Assembly (NCBI GenBank): GCA_016717265.1
Contig: JADKFX010000001.1
Span: 248,001-312,000 of the forward strand
DNA: 64,000 nucleotides
From: Saprospiraceae bacterium
GTDB taxonomy: Bacteria > Bacteroidota > Bacteroidia > Chitinophagales > Saprospiraceae
Direction of reading: 5' to 3'
A program made the translations under genes and the position numbers. The notes under the pieces are model-generated. The model worked only from the letters and a program-made list of their open reading frames with translations, was not told the origin of the DNA and searched no databases. Positions 29,262-37,141 of this stretch are shown here, piece after piece. Numbering within the stretch: position 1 is the stretch's first letter; each line of letters starts with the position of its first letter.

Positions 29262-29327
29262 GCATAACAATGCACTAGCGGATAGACTCCCTAACGGTCG
29301 TCCATTGCCAGCGCTGTCTCGTTATGC
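29262..29327. repeat. attC-like imperfect palindrome after the first TA module
   Basis: A 66-bp element with outer arms GCATAAC (29262-29268) and GTTATGC (29321-29327) and inner arms AGCG (29277-29280) and CGCT (29312-29315), separated by 8- and 5-base spacers. Paired outer and inner arms with AAC...GTT at the ends and a variable centre match the layout of integron attC sites (57-141 bp), although the arm sequence is not the strict RYYYAAC/GTTRRRY consensus. It lies between the antitoxin stop and the next + strand start. Confidence 0.4.
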
Positions 29328-29352
29328 GTCATTTTAGATAACATACAACAAC

Positions 29353-29685
29353 ATGACAATGAACAATGTCGATAATAATTCTTCTTACCGCAAATTTGGC
29401 CGGATTACTTGTTTGATGGTATTTGCACTAGGAATATTTTATGCCACAATAACTGCGATAGGATTGTTTTCTCTTGAATCATCACATGATTCTATTGGTA
29501 ATCCATATTTTACAATAATGGAAATTTTAAATATCCAAATTGCCCTGTTAATGGCGATCAGTATGCTTGCAATTCACCATTATGCATCACCAGTTGACAA
29601 ACATTTTAGTCTTATTGCACTTATTCTTATGTTAGTGGTCAAAATAAATATTCCCATTATGGAAACTTTTTGTACAATTTCATAA
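29353..29685 (+). CDS. Small membrane protein, probably C-terminally truncated
   Basis: A 110-residue protein with three hydrophobic segments (about residues 17-38, 52-72 and 84-104) and the stretch MAISMLAIHHYASPVDKHFSLIALI. This resembles the middle of larger four-helix membrane proteins, suggesting its C-terminus was lost and replaced by a short tail (VKINIPIMETFCTIS). I recognise no named family. It begins 25 bp after the attC-like palindrome and ends 9 bp before the HigB toxin start, consistent with a cassette gene trimmed when the TA module was joined to it. Confidence 0.5.
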   Translation: MTMNNVDNNSSYRKFGRITCLMVFALGIFYATITAIGLFSLESSHDSIGNPYFTIMEILNIQIALLMAISMLAIHHYASPVDKHFSLIALILMLVVKINIPIMETFCTIS

Positions 29686-29694
29686 AGATTTAAT

Positions 29695-29988
29695 TTGCGA
29701 ATCATTGCGAGAAAAACGTTAAAAGATTTTTGGACTAAATATCCAGATAGCGAACAATCTCTAAAGTCTTGGTATAGAGAGATTAGTGCTAATAGTTGGA
29801 GGAATATAAACGATCTCAAAAAACAATTTCCAAGCATGGGTATTGTTTCTAATAATAGAACTGAATTCAATATAAAAGGAAACAACTATAGGTTGCTAGT
29901 CCGCATAAATATTGAATATCAATTAATTTATATCAGGTTTATCGGAACGCATAAACAATATGATAAAATTGATGCTACAAAAATTTAA
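29695..29988 (+). CDS. higB: HigB-type mRNA interferase toxin
   Basis: A 97-residue HigB family toxin starting at TTG (RIIARKTLKDFWTKYPDSEQSLKSWY). Family marks are the NNRTEFNIKGNNYRLLVRINIEYQLIYIRFIGTHKQYDKI end, with the conserved Tyr/Arg-rich RelE-fold core and the GTHxxYDKIDA tail. These toxins cleave mRNA on the ribosome. Together with the HigA gene 1 bp downstream it forms a complete toxin-first module, of a different family from the two DUF891-type modules on either side. Confidence 0.9.
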   Translation: MRIIARKTLKDFWTKYPDSEQSLKSWYREISANSWRNINDLKKQFPSMGIVSNNRTEFNIKGNNYRLLVRINIEYQLIYIRFIGTHKQYDKIDATKI

Positions 29989-29989
29989 T

Positions 29990-30346
29990 ATGAAAATAAA
30001 TCCAATCCATTCAAGGAAAGATTATCAAAGTGCGATGAAAAGAATTGATGAAATATTTGATTCGAAAAAAGGTTCACCTACTGGTAATGAGTTAGAAATA
30101 TTAAGTATTTTAGTAGACCACTATGAAAGAGAAAACTTTCCTATTGAATCTCCTGAACCTATTGAAGCCATAAAGTTCAGGATGGAACAAATGGGTATGA
30201 ATCAAAATGAACTTGCAAAAATTATTGGGCAAAAAAGCAGGGCAAGTGAAATCTTGAATAAAAAACGAAAATTAAGTTTGGAAATGATTAGAAAACTTAC
30301 TAAAACTCTAAATATTCCAAGTGAAGTATTGATCAAACCTTACTAA
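29990..30346 (+). CDS. higA: HigA-type antitoxin
   Basis: The start is placed at ATG 29990 (MKINPIHSRKDYQSAMKRIDEIFD), 1 bp after the higB stop; a longer frame from 29960 overlaps the toxin. The protein is 118 residues. The N-terminal part, GTPxGxELEILSxLVxxYExxxFPIxxPxPIEAIKFRM, is characteristic of the HigA antitoxins paired with HigB, and the C-terminal HTH is MNQNELAKIIGQKSRASEILNKKRKLSLEMIRKL. It should bind HigB and repress its own operon. Confidence 0.93.
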   Translation: MKINPIHSRKDYQSAMKRIDEIFDSKKGSPTGNELEILSILVDHYERENFPIESPEPIEAIKFRMEQMGMNQNELAKIIGQKSRASEILNKKRKLSLEMIRKLTKTLNIPSEVLIKPY

Positions 30347-30422
30347 ATAAATTGTGAGATCTAAAATACAGCTACTAACAAAGTATTTGCGATCTCTCAA
30401 AATATTTATCTTAAAAAAATAG

Positions 30423-30452
30423 TTCCATTTAAGGAAACAATTCTTATATTTG
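30423..30452 (+). promoter_or_regulatory. Promoter and possible operator of the third TA module
   Basis: TATATTTG at 30445-30452 fits the TAnnTTTG -7 box and lies 6 bases before the toxin ATG at 30459, so the transcript is nearly leaderless. The palindrome TTCCATTTAAGGAA (30423-30436) overlaps the -33 region and is a natural site for autorepression by the XRE antitoxin. Confidence 0.5.
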
Positions 30453-30458
30453 CAAATT

Positions 30459-30818
30459 ATGGCCGCATTAAATAAGCCTATAGTTGTCATTTTGGATGAT
30501 GAAGCTGAAGCCTTCTTCGAAAATCTTAATGAGAAAACTAGAAATAAATTCTACGTTTTATTCGATAAAACTGAATCTGGGTATAGAGGTGAATGGTTTG
30601 AACCTTTAAAAGAGACGGATGGGTTATGGGAATTTAGACTTAGATTTAACAAGAATTTCTATAGGTTAATAGCGTTTTGGGATCGAGATGAAAAAGTCGA
30701 AACATTAATAATTGCTACACATGGATTCTTAAAGAAAACTAACAAAACACCTAGTTCAGAAATTAAAAAAGCAGAAATTATTAAAAAGAAATATTTTAAA
30801 AACAAAAGAAGTAATTAA
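30459..30818 (+). CDS. RelE/HigB-like (Gp49/DUF891) toxin, intact
   Basis: The start is ATG 30459 (MAALNKPIVVILDDEAEAFF, 119 residues); the in-frame TTG at 30450 lies inside the -7 box. It has the Gp49-like toxin build: FFENLNEKTRNKFYVLFDK, the LWEFRLRFNKNFYRLIAFWD core with Arg and Phe residues of the RelE fold, and IIATHGFLKKTNKTPSSEIKKAE near the C-terminus. It is an intact paralogue of the broken toxin at 28592-28936, so the island carries the same module twice, one working copy and one dead. The expected action is mRNA cleavage or translation inhibition. Confidence 0.88.
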   Translation: MAALNKPIVVILDDEAEAFFENLNEKTRNKFYVLFDKTESGYRGEWFEPLKETDGLWEFRLRFNKNFYRLIAFWDRDEKVETLIIATHGFLKKTNKTPSSEIKKAEIIKKKYFKNKRSN

Positions 30819-30819
30819 T

Positions 30820-31146
30820 ATGATTCGAGTATCAGATTTAAAGGACAAAACGCTAGGCAAGGTTGGAACTCCTAAAAGGGACAAATATGAAAGAGAGCTT
30901 AAATTAGAAATTATTGCAGAGCAAATAAAACAACTACGTGAAGAAAAGCACCTTACTCAAGAGCAGCTCGGTGAACTAATAGGTGTGCAAAGAGCCCAAG
31001 TTTCCAAACTTGAAAACAGTACAACTAATATTACATTAGGTACAATTATTAAAGTATTTGATGCTTTAGATGCGCAACTCAGTTTTCAAGTACATAAGAA
31101 ACCACTTGCAAAATCAAAGAACAAAAGAGGACTGCAAGTTACATAG
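30820..31146 (+). CDS. XRE-family antitoxin of the third module
   Basis: A 108-residue antitoxin starting 1 bp after the toxin stop. It shares LxDKxLGKVGTPKRDKYERELKL with the antitoxin at 28936-29250, and its HTH is EEKHLTQEQLGELIGVQRAQVSKLENSTTN. The C-terminal tail (SFQVHKKPLAKSKNKRGLQ) is basic. The match in order, spacing and sequence to the first module shows that the two modules share a recent ancestor or arrived as related units. It is followed directly by a large inverted repeat. Confidence 0.88.
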   Translation: MIRVSDLKDKTLGKVGTPKRDKYERELKLEIIAEQIKQLREEKHLTQEQLGELIGVQRAQVSKLENSTTNITLGTIIKVFDALDAQLSFQVHKKPLAKSKNKRGLQVT

Positions 31147-31253
31147 TACTTGCGATCATGCCGCCAACAAAGAATAATATTCCCACATGGCACTTAGTAA
31201 AAAACATTTTCTTTCTTTTGGCTTCCGATTAGATGGCGGCTCGTCACAAGTAC
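31146..31253. repeat. attC-like double inverted repeat after the third TA module
   Basis: Outer arms GTACTTG (31146-31152) and CAAGTAC (31247-31253) and inner arms GCCGCCA (31160-31166) and TGGCGGC (31234-31240) are each perfect 7-bp pairs separated by 7- and 6-base spacers, with a 67-base AT-rich centre. The two-step arm structure matches attC architecture; the arm sequences do not match the attC consensus. It lies directly after the antitoxin stop. Confidence 0.4.
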
Positions 31254-31259
31254 TGGTCC

Positions 31260-31270
31260 GTTAGCGGTCA
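31260..31270 (+). repeat. Boundary motif GTTAGCGGTCA before the PNPOx-like unit
   Basis: GTTAGCGGTCA lies 79 bp before the next ORF start. The same word, TTAGCGGTCA, recurs at 31977-31986, again upstream of the next gene, and its reverse complement ACCGCTA occurs after both genes. A related GTTAGTGGCCA lies before the DUF3667 gene (21869-21879). Confidence 0.45.
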
Positions 31271-31349
31271 AGCTATAACAGCAACCCAACGATACCAAAT
31301 ATCAGTTTTAAATTAGCACTTTAATAAAATTCGACAGCGTATAAATAAA

Positions 31350-31835
31350 ATGGACATTCAGAAAAATTGGACAGAAATAAGAAAGCATTTCAACAAATGT
31401 TTCAGGACTAATTTTCACGTTTCCCTTGCTTCCGTTGACAAAGAAGGCTACCCAACAGTAACCCCAATTGGCTCTTTATTCCTAAACAGCAATCAAAATG
31501 GGTTTTACTTTGAAAAGTTTCCGACAAAACTTCCGGAAAATAGTATAGACCACAAAAATATTTGTGTTTTAGCAGTAAACAGCAATACCTTTTTTTGGTT
31601 AACTTCATTATTTAAAGGAAAATTTAATAGCTATCCTGCAATTAAACTTTACGGACAACTTGGCGATAAAAGAAAAGCGACCGACAATGAATTAAAAAGA
31701 CTCAACGCAAGAATGAGGACAACCAAATTGCTAAAAGGGAATAAATATCTATGGGGCAATATGGAATTTGTAAGAGAAATAACTTTTACAAAAGCAGAGA
31801 AAATTAACTTGGGCAAAATGACCGAAAACTTATGA
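31350..31835 (+). CDS. Pyridoxamine 5'-phosphate oxidase-like flavin-binding-fold protein
   Basis: A 161-residue protein of the split-barrel PNPOx-like family: FHVSLASVDKEGYPTVTPIGSLFLNSNQNGFYF holds the usual V-T-P-hydrophobic strand pattern of the flavin/heme-binding barrel, followed by YPAIKLYGQLGDKRKATDNELKRLN. Members bind FMN, F420 or heme and have varied oxidoreductase roles; the cofactor cannot be told here. It is alone in its unit, bracketed by TAGCGGT (31262-31268) and ACCGCTA (31850-31856), like a mobile gene cassette. Confidence 0.75.
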   Translation: MDIQKNWTEIRKHFNKCFRTNFHVSLASVDKEGYPTVTPIGSLFLNSNQNGFYFEKFPTKLPENSIDHKNICVLAVNSNTFFWLTSLFKGKFNSYPAIKLYGQLGDKRKATDNELKRLNARMRTTKLLKGNKYLWGNMEFVREITFTKAEKINLGKMTENL

Positions 31836-31849
31836 CACAAGAAACCCGA

Positions 31850-31984
31850 ACCGCTACCAAGGTATTCCCAAAAGCATGCCTGAACGTCTTCGAATGGACA
31901 TTTATTAAAGGTTCAACTTCCGTTTTTCGATTGAACTTTTGCGCTAAAAATCCCCCACTTCAACAATACAGACACATTAGCGGT
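31850..31984. repeat. attC-like element between the PNPOx-like and DinB-like units
   Basis: A 135-bp element with arms ACCGCTA (31850-31856) and TAGCGGT (31978-31984) and an internal hairpin GTTCAA/TTGAAC near 31905-31935. The extended arms read CGCTACC and ATTAGCG, each one base from the attC form CGCTAAC...GTTAGCG. The small ORF drawn through this region is not convincing as a gene. Confidence 0.4.
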
Positions 31985-32039
31985 CAGGCTAAGACGACAG
32001 TCATAAGTACACATAACCTTTGGCAATAATAATCAAGAA

Positions 32040-32585
32040 ATGAAATCAAGTTACAAAGCAGAATTAGACATATTGGTGCAAAAGAAAAAGAACGAAATGC
32101 CGACTTCTTTTTCTGAAATGGCTCTTGACACTATTTTCATAACACTTGAATATACGCCTCAATACTTGACTGAGTTTGCGACACACTTTGACGATAAAAG
32201 TTCACTAAAACCAATTATTGACGGAAAAAGGTCTTTCAAAGAAACCTTGATACACTTGTTGAATTTTGAAGGACTTAACTACACAACCATATATCCTGCT
32301 TTTCTGATAAACAATCCGAAGGTTTACCCATTACACGCTGAAAGGGATTTTGACAAGTTAAGTTTATTTTCAGATTTTCAATTTAAGGAACTATTGACAG
32401 CATTTTGTTTTGAAAGGAGAAAGTATTTGAATTTTTTAAAATCATTAAAGAAAAAGGACTGGAACAAGCAATTAAGAGAAGAAGGAAAGGCAAGAGTAGA
32501 AACAATTTATTTAATGGCACGAAGAACGGCAGTTCACGATTTTACACACATTCAAATTCTTAAATTTCAAACTAATTTTTTTTAG
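32040..32585 (+). CDS. DinB-like four-helix-bundle protein
   Basis: A 181-residue protein resembling the DinB/YfiT metal-dependent superfamily: an FKETLIHLLNFE helix in the position of the first His ligand, then FSDFQFKELLTAFCFERRKYLNFLKSLKKKDWNK, and a C-terminal helix TAVHDFTHIQILKFQ with the typical HDxxHIxQ-like His pair. Such proteins often act as thiol-dependent transferases or hydrolases. It is the sole gene of a unit bracketed by TAGCGGT (31978) and ACCGCTA (32634), the second cassette-like unit of this pattern. Confidence 0.7.
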   Translation: MKSSYKAELDILVQKKKNEMPTSFSEMALDTIFITLEYTPQYLTEFATHFDDKSSLKPIIDGKRSFKETLIHLLNFEGLNYTTIYPAFLINNPKVYPLHAERDFDKLSLFSDFQFKELLTAFCFERRKYLNFLKSLKKKDWNKQLREEGKARVETIYLMARRTAVHDFTHIQILKFQTNFF

Positions 32586-32633
32586 GACCATAAACAGTGA
32601 AAAAACAAATGACAAAAGCCAGAACCGCTATCA

Positions 32634-32640
32634 GCACATT
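32634..32640 (+). repeat. ACCGCTA boundary motif after the DinB-like gene
   Basis: GAACCGCTA is the same boundary word found after the PNPOx-like gene at 31848-31856, at 49 bp past the stop. It would be the first arm of the next attC-like element, but I find no matching TAGCGGT downstream; the following gene is a decayed hydrolase. Confidence 0.4.
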
Positions 32641-32661
32641 TGCAATAGGCGAGGCTTCATA

Positions 32662-32680
32662 CTCCGCAGACAGTTTTGTG
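32662..32680 (+). repeat. Right copy of the 19-bp direct repeat
   Basis: CTCCGCAGACAGTTTTGTG, one mismatch from the word at 28423-28441 and in the same orientation, lies between the last intact gene of the island and the decayed hydrolase. Confidence 0.4.
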
Positions 32681-32694
32681 TTTACAGAAAGTGA

Positions 32695-33012
32695 ATAATT
32701 AATATTTTCATATTAGGACTTCTGACAAGTTGCTCAACGTTTAATAAACCTGTCGACAACAAATCAGTATTCGCTATTAGTCTGGACTCTCTGAAATTGT
32801 ATGACCAAAGCAGGCAAAGAGAAATTCCAATTGCTATTTATAAACCTAAAGCAGACAAAAAACTAAGAAATTAGAACTTTGTTTTTTTCAGTCACGGGTA
32901 TGGACAAAATAAAGGCGGAGATTATTTGGCTTATTCATAATTGACAAAATATTTAGCTTCCAAAGGATATTTCGTTGTCAGCATTCAACACGAGCTTTCG
33001 ACTAACTGTTTA
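32695..33012 (+). pseudogene. Decayed alpha/beta-hydrolase lipoprotein
   Basis: The frame from about 32695 reads a lipoprotein signal (IFILGLLTSCSTFNK) and then DSLKLYDQSRQREIPIAIYKPKADK. After a frameshift near 32870, it continues in another frame as FSHGYGQNKGGDYLAYS, an in-frame stop, and LTKYLASKGYFVVSIQHELST. This is the N-terminal part of a dienelactone-hydrolase-like fold (SHGYG oxyanion segment, YFVVSIQHE strand). The expected start is ATA instead of ATG, and the rest of the gene is missing. It has therefore lost its start, frame and C-terminus. The gap 33013-33140 holds no gene. Confidence 0.65.
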
Positions 33013-33140
33013 ATACCTTTGACAGTCCTTTCACAAATATTCTGCTCAGGTAAATAAATTTGTTGTGGTTTACTTTGTAAGGTTAAAAAAAATCGCAATA
33101 GTAAAAATTGGTTTTCATAATTTTAATATTAAATAATTAT

Positions 33141-33758
33141 TTAAAATTCTTTGGTTAAAGAAAGTCCTATGTCCATTTTATAATTTCTAATCCAATTCGT
33201 ATGCCCAAAGGTAATGCGTGGACTGAATTCTAAATCATATGCAGATACTAAACCATAGCTTAAGGTATGATTTATTTTTATTTTTATATCGTTTATTTTA
33301 AAAGGAGTTACCTCAATGTAATACGTAAGCCCCCAATCAAATTTATTAAATGAATAAAAAAACAATGGGAATGTATTAGCTTTAAATCCAACTTTTTCGA
33401 ATGTAGTTGCAAGATAAATTCCAGGTAAAATTCTCAATCTATCGTTAAATAGGTAAACACCTAAGCATATTGGAACACTTAAATAAGGTATATTAAAATC
33501 AACATCCTTTTTATTAAAAATTGCTCCTTTGGTTTCATAATTTATCTCAGTTCGAAATAGTAAAATGCTTGAAACTTTCTTGCTAATACTAAAGCCAACA
33601 CAATAGGTTATTTTACTGTCTAAAGTACCAGTATTATTTTGGTCAATTAAATCTGAATTACCTAATCTATAATGTAATCCTAATTCCAATTGAGCAAAAA
33701 TACATTGACTAATAAATAGATTAAATAAATAAAAACTAATTAGCTTTTTAACGCTCAT
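33141..33758 (-). CDS. Small outer-membrane beta-barrel protein, unrecognised
   Basis: The start is placed at MSVKKLISFYLFNLFISQ (205 residues), giving a signal peptide ending CIFAQ. The mature part alternates hydrophobic and polar residues in the manner of an eight-stranded barrel: LELGLHYRLGNSDLI, KITYCVGFSISKKVS, FRTEINYETKGAIF, LSVPICLGVYLF, WGLTYYIEVTPFKI and IGLSLTKEF at the C-terminus ending in Phe. It looks like the OmpX/porin-family group of Bacteroidota; the function is unknown. It marks the return to the minus strand after the accessory island. Confidence 0.6.
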   Translation of the reverse strand: MSVKKLISFYLFNLFISQCIFAQLELGLHYRLGNSDLIDQNNTGTLDSKITYCVGFSISKKVSSILLFRTEINYETKGAIFNKKDVDFNIPYLSVPICLGVYLFNDRLRILPGIYLATTFEKVGFKANTFPLFFYSFNKFDWGLTYYIEVTPFKINDIKIKINHTLSYGLVSAYDLEFSPRITFGHTNWIRNYKMDIGLSLTKEF

Positions 33759-33779
33759 AACAAATTGGAAATACCGCAA

Positions 33780-34450
33780 TAATCTTTTATCTTGACATTA
33801 AAATATTTCGAAATCGGAATCAAAATACTATAAACAAACTATTTTTTATATTATTATTATCCGACTAAAATACACTAAAATTTTGATGTAGCCCTTATTA
33901 AATCAAATTTTGCATCAATTTTATGGTGGTTTGAAATTTCAGAGTAGTTGGAGTGCTCAAATTAGCTTGTATTAAAAACAGTAATTTCATGTTTCTTCTA
34001 AGCTTTATAAGCATCCTTTATGAATGTACACAATTCAACGTAGCTCATTAGATGAAGCTTGATAACGGTGATCATATTTTCAAAGATTTCCTTGCCATTG
34101 CTTTTTGGAAGTTACCATCTTTAATAATTGGGCAATTAACACACATTACACTATCTTCATCAACACCAAACTCTATGATTTACTCAAAACGTAATTTATC
34201 ACATGTGCTTAACTTGTACCTTAGAAATTTATCCTGTGCATTTTATGATGTTTTATACCCGCGATAAGCTTGTCATGTGCATAACGTGTACATGACAATA
34301 GTCTCATGTTCTTACAATGTACATAACAGATCAATTAAGTCCCATTTTGAATCATTTTGGTGCAGGACACAGATCTCGTGGTATAGTTTGCTTCACTACA
34401 AATTATATCATCTACAGGAATGAATTTCCTGCATTTTAAAATATGAAAAG
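33780..34450. other. Gene-free stretch with possible relic
   Basis: No intact gene is visible between the barrel protein and the next T9SS protein. A broken minus-strand frame near 34060-34190 reads fragments such as DEDSVMCVNCPIIKDGNFQKAM and MSYVELCTFIKDAYKA, interrupted by stops, which may be the remains of a short regulatory protein. The rest shows only AT-rich sequence and a cluster of short GTACATGACA-like words near 34280-34330. Confidence 0.35.
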
Positions 34451-34456
34451 ATCTGT

Positions 34457-35500
34457 TTACTTAATCAACAAAAGTTTATTATGGATTTCTTGGCCATTGA
34501 ATTGAAGCTTGCAAGAATAAATTCCAGCTGGAAAGTCAGATGCATTCCAGACAATTTGATGGTCTCCACCTTCTTTGACTTCATTTATAAGTTCGGCACA
34601 ATGTATTCCAGCTGAATTATAAATATGAAGCTGAACGAATCCTTTAGTTGGGATCTGGTATTTTATTTTAGTATTGTATTGAAACGGATTCGGGTAATTT
34701 TCAATCCGAAGTTTTGAAGCTGATTCTCCGGATGAAACGGAAGTCAAAACTGCCAACACACTGGTAGCCCAAGAATTCCCAACGCGTATGCCATCGATTT
34801 TTATGTCGCATCCTGTCAATCCAGATTGTGCATAATTATTATTCAAATAGACTGAGCCCTGGCCGGTGTAATCATTTCCTTCAATGGTTACAGCCAATGG
34901 CTTATTTGGTTCAACTCCCGGTACTCCATTTGCAAATACATATAAGCTGGAAGAGTCATTGTTTACACCAGCTACAATCGAATACTTTAATACAACAAGA
35001 TAGGTTTTATGAATATCATAGGTCGAATTGCTAAAATCTATATAACTCAATTTTCGAACCCCGAAATCAAACGTTTTATCGGAAAGCCTTTTAATATGTA
35101 ATGCCGTATTTAAATTAGTCCCGCCGGTATTTGGATTAAATGCTATACCATAACCTTGTGTAACGGTTGTAGGCAAACTATCCACTCTAAACAAAAAAGA
35201 CATATAAACTTCACCTGTAGCAATTGGTGAACTGAAATTTCTATATACTATGTCACCTTCTCCAGAATTGCTGATCAAACTACAATTTCCTCTAGCAGAT
35301 CCCACATAATTAGCATATTCAAGTCCAGGTGAAACAATCTTTATATTATATTTTGAATTTATACCACTGCGATACCAACTGCCCGAATTTTCAAGACTGT
35401 CTACAGGATCAAAAATAAAATCTTCTGAAAGCACATTTTGGGAGAATAATCCAATTGTCATTGAAAAAACAAAGCATAAAATCAAGTAAACATTTTTCAT
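34457..35500 (-). CDS. Secreted T9SS type A-sorted protein with LamG-like domain
   Basis: A 347-residue secreted protein (signal peptide MKNVYLILCFVFSMTIGLFSQ). Residues about 25-255 form a jelly-roll, concanavalin-like domain (YVGSARGNCSLISNSGEGDIVYRNF, GYGIAFNPNTGGTNLNTALHIKRL, SYIDFSNSTYDIHKTYLVVLKYSI). The C-terminal 80 residues (LRIENYPNPFQYNTKIKYQI to NKLLLIK) are the T9SS type A sorting domain. Secretion through the SprA translocon and anchoring or release at the cell surface is expected; the ligand is unknown. About 620 bp upstream of it (35501-36128) is AT-rich and holds no gene that I can see. Confidence 0.8.
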   Translation of the reverse strand: MKNVYLILCFVFSMTIGLFSQNVLSEDFIFDPVDSLENSGSWYRSGINSKYNIKIVSPGLEYANYVGSARGNCSLISNSGEGDIVYRNFSSPIATGEVYMSFLFRVDSLPTTVTQGYGIAFNPNTGGTNLNTALHIKRLSDKTFDFGVRKLSYIDFSNSTYDIHKTYLVVLKYSIVAGVNNDSSSLYVFANGVPGVEPNKPLAVTIEGNDYTGQGSVYLNNNYAQSGLTGCDIKIDGIRVGNSWATSVLAVLTSVSSGESASKLRIENYPNPFQYNTKIKYQIPTKGFVQLHIYNSAGIHCAELINEVKEGGDHQIVWNASDFPAGIYSCKLQFNGQEIHNKLLLIK

Positions 35501-36128
35501 TGTAGTAAATTGAAAATAATTAATTTATATTATAATAAAATACATTTCTAAAAATTATAAAACTTAAAATGCTATAATAAGCCTCCAGATTTCAGGAGTC
35601 AAAATTAAGAATATTTTTGAAAATCAGAATTCAATATTTTGCACTTAGATTGAAAATCAAATAATTATTAAATAGGATGCTTTATTTTGTAATCAAACTT
35701 TCAAGCTTTTTCGCAAAGTATTGAATATCAATTTATTAATGCTATAACTCCTGAATAAAAAACATTGGTAAATTCAATATTTTAATAGTTGATTTATGAT
35801 ATGCTTTTTAAATCAACCTAATAAAAAGACACAATAAGATACTGCATTACCGCAATTCACTGTTTTTAGAATACCTGAAGTTTATGTATTCAATTTGATT
35901 CTTTCAAAAATAAACAGTAGTGTATTTAAAATTTAAGACAAAAAATATTGTTTCTACTCGTATTTAAAAATAAATAAAATCCTTTATACCCAATTTAAGA
36001 TCATTCAATATTAATCTATCATTTAATTTTAATGAAATACGGCAATGGCATCAATATAAAATACAAATGGAGCCATCTTGCGATAACTCCATTCAAATAT
36101 TTTAATTGTAATTTTAAATCGTATCTAC

Positions 36129-36623
36129 TTATTTGGTTTCTTTTTCTTCTTTCGAACTAACATTCATATCCCGTACACAAACATACTTACCATCCCGTTT
36201 TTGAAAATAAGACATATAATGTCCTTTCTTTATTTCTGCACCAGCTGTATCTATTACTGTCCAGGAACCAATTTCTACCGCCATATCCCCTTCAGCAAAC
36301 AGATCTACAACTTTATACACATTATACTCTCCTGTAGTATCCTTTGCAAAGCCTTTTAAAATTTTTTCCTTAATGGCTGCTCTACCTGATGCTGGTTCTG
36401 AATTCCGACTATAGCTTATAGCATCCTCACTATAATATGCTACGACAGCATCCGCATCTTTTGCCTTTTCTGCAGCAGCAAAAGCATCTTCCATTTTCTG
36501 GATGTCTCCTTTTAATTTTTCCAAATCCATTGGTTTTGGAGCTTCAACAGGAGCCGTACAAGATACTACCAGGAAAGCGATCATCCCACAAATGGATGCA
36601 AATTGAGTTTTCATTCTTTTCAT
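36129..36623 (-). CDS. SnoaL/DUF4440-like (NTF2-fold) lipoprotein
   Basis: A 164-residue protein with a lipoprotein signal (GMIAFLVVSC) and an NTF2-like cone fold: DIQKMEDAFAAAEKAKDADAVVAYYSEDAISYSRNSEPASGRAAIKEKILKGF is the typical ketosteroid-isomerase-like helix pair, followed by MAVEIGSWTVIDTAGAEIKKGHYMSYFQKRDGKYVCVRDMN. Members of DUF4440/SnoaL-like families act as small-molecule-binding or isomerase-type proteins; none can be named here. It stands alone, with an AT-rich gap on each side. Confidence 0.75.
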   Translation of the reverse strand: MKRMKTQFASICGMIAFLVVSCTAPVEAPKPMDLEKLKGDIQKMEDAFAAAEKAKDADAVVAYYSEDAISYSRNSEPASGRAAIKEKILKGFAKDTTGEYNVYKVVDLFAEGDMAVEIGSWTVIDTAGAEIKKGHYMSYFQKRDGKYVCVRDMNVSSKEEKETK

Positions 36624-37002
36624 AATTGGTTTTAGTTTAGTTTAATTAATCATGCAATATAAGAATAATTACCTTGTTCAACAAAATCAAAAAAATTCAT
36701 CCATTGTTTCTTTTAAGTGTTTGTTGAAATTAGGTACCTACCAAAGCTCTATTCAGATTTCATCTAATTACCAAAATGGACAAAGTAATCTCTAGTTCAA
36801 AATAAATTAATCACTAAAAACCGCTTATAATAAATAGATTTCTTTACTTCAATTATTCATTAAAACGGAATGCTTATAGAATTCATAATTAACACTAAAA
36901 AAAATGGAATGAAATGAATATTAATATACTAAAATATAGTCAAAAAAAACAGAAGCATGCTTCTTAAAAATTCATTGATTGTTCAATCAAAATATTTCTA
37001 AA

Positions 37003-37049
37003 TAAAAAAAATCCTAAACCTGGCTTTAATATTCCAAATTTAGGATTTT
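37003..37049 (-). terminator. Rho-independent terminator of the HYR-lectin gene
   Basis: Stem AAAATCCTAAA (37008-37018) with TTTAGGATTTT (37039-37049), loop about 20 bases, and on the minus strand a T run at 37003-37010. It lies about 90 bases past the stop of the large T9SS gene. The rest of 36624-37141 holds no gene. Confidence 0.7.
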
Positions 37050-37141
37050 ACTCAATACTAAAACAAATACTAATTCAATTTAAAATTTAATAAACTGATT
37101 AAAATTTATAAACATCCTATTCATATAAACGCAATTCCGAA

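Noticed and set aside
31832..32029. 65-codon + strand frame after the PNPOx-like gene
   Set aside because: It runs through the attC-like palindrome, has no recognisable pattern, and overlaps the preceding gene end.
34052..34267. 71-codon + strand frame
   Set aside because: No signal, no family pattern, and the minus strand of the same stretch shows a broken relic frame; not supported as a gene.
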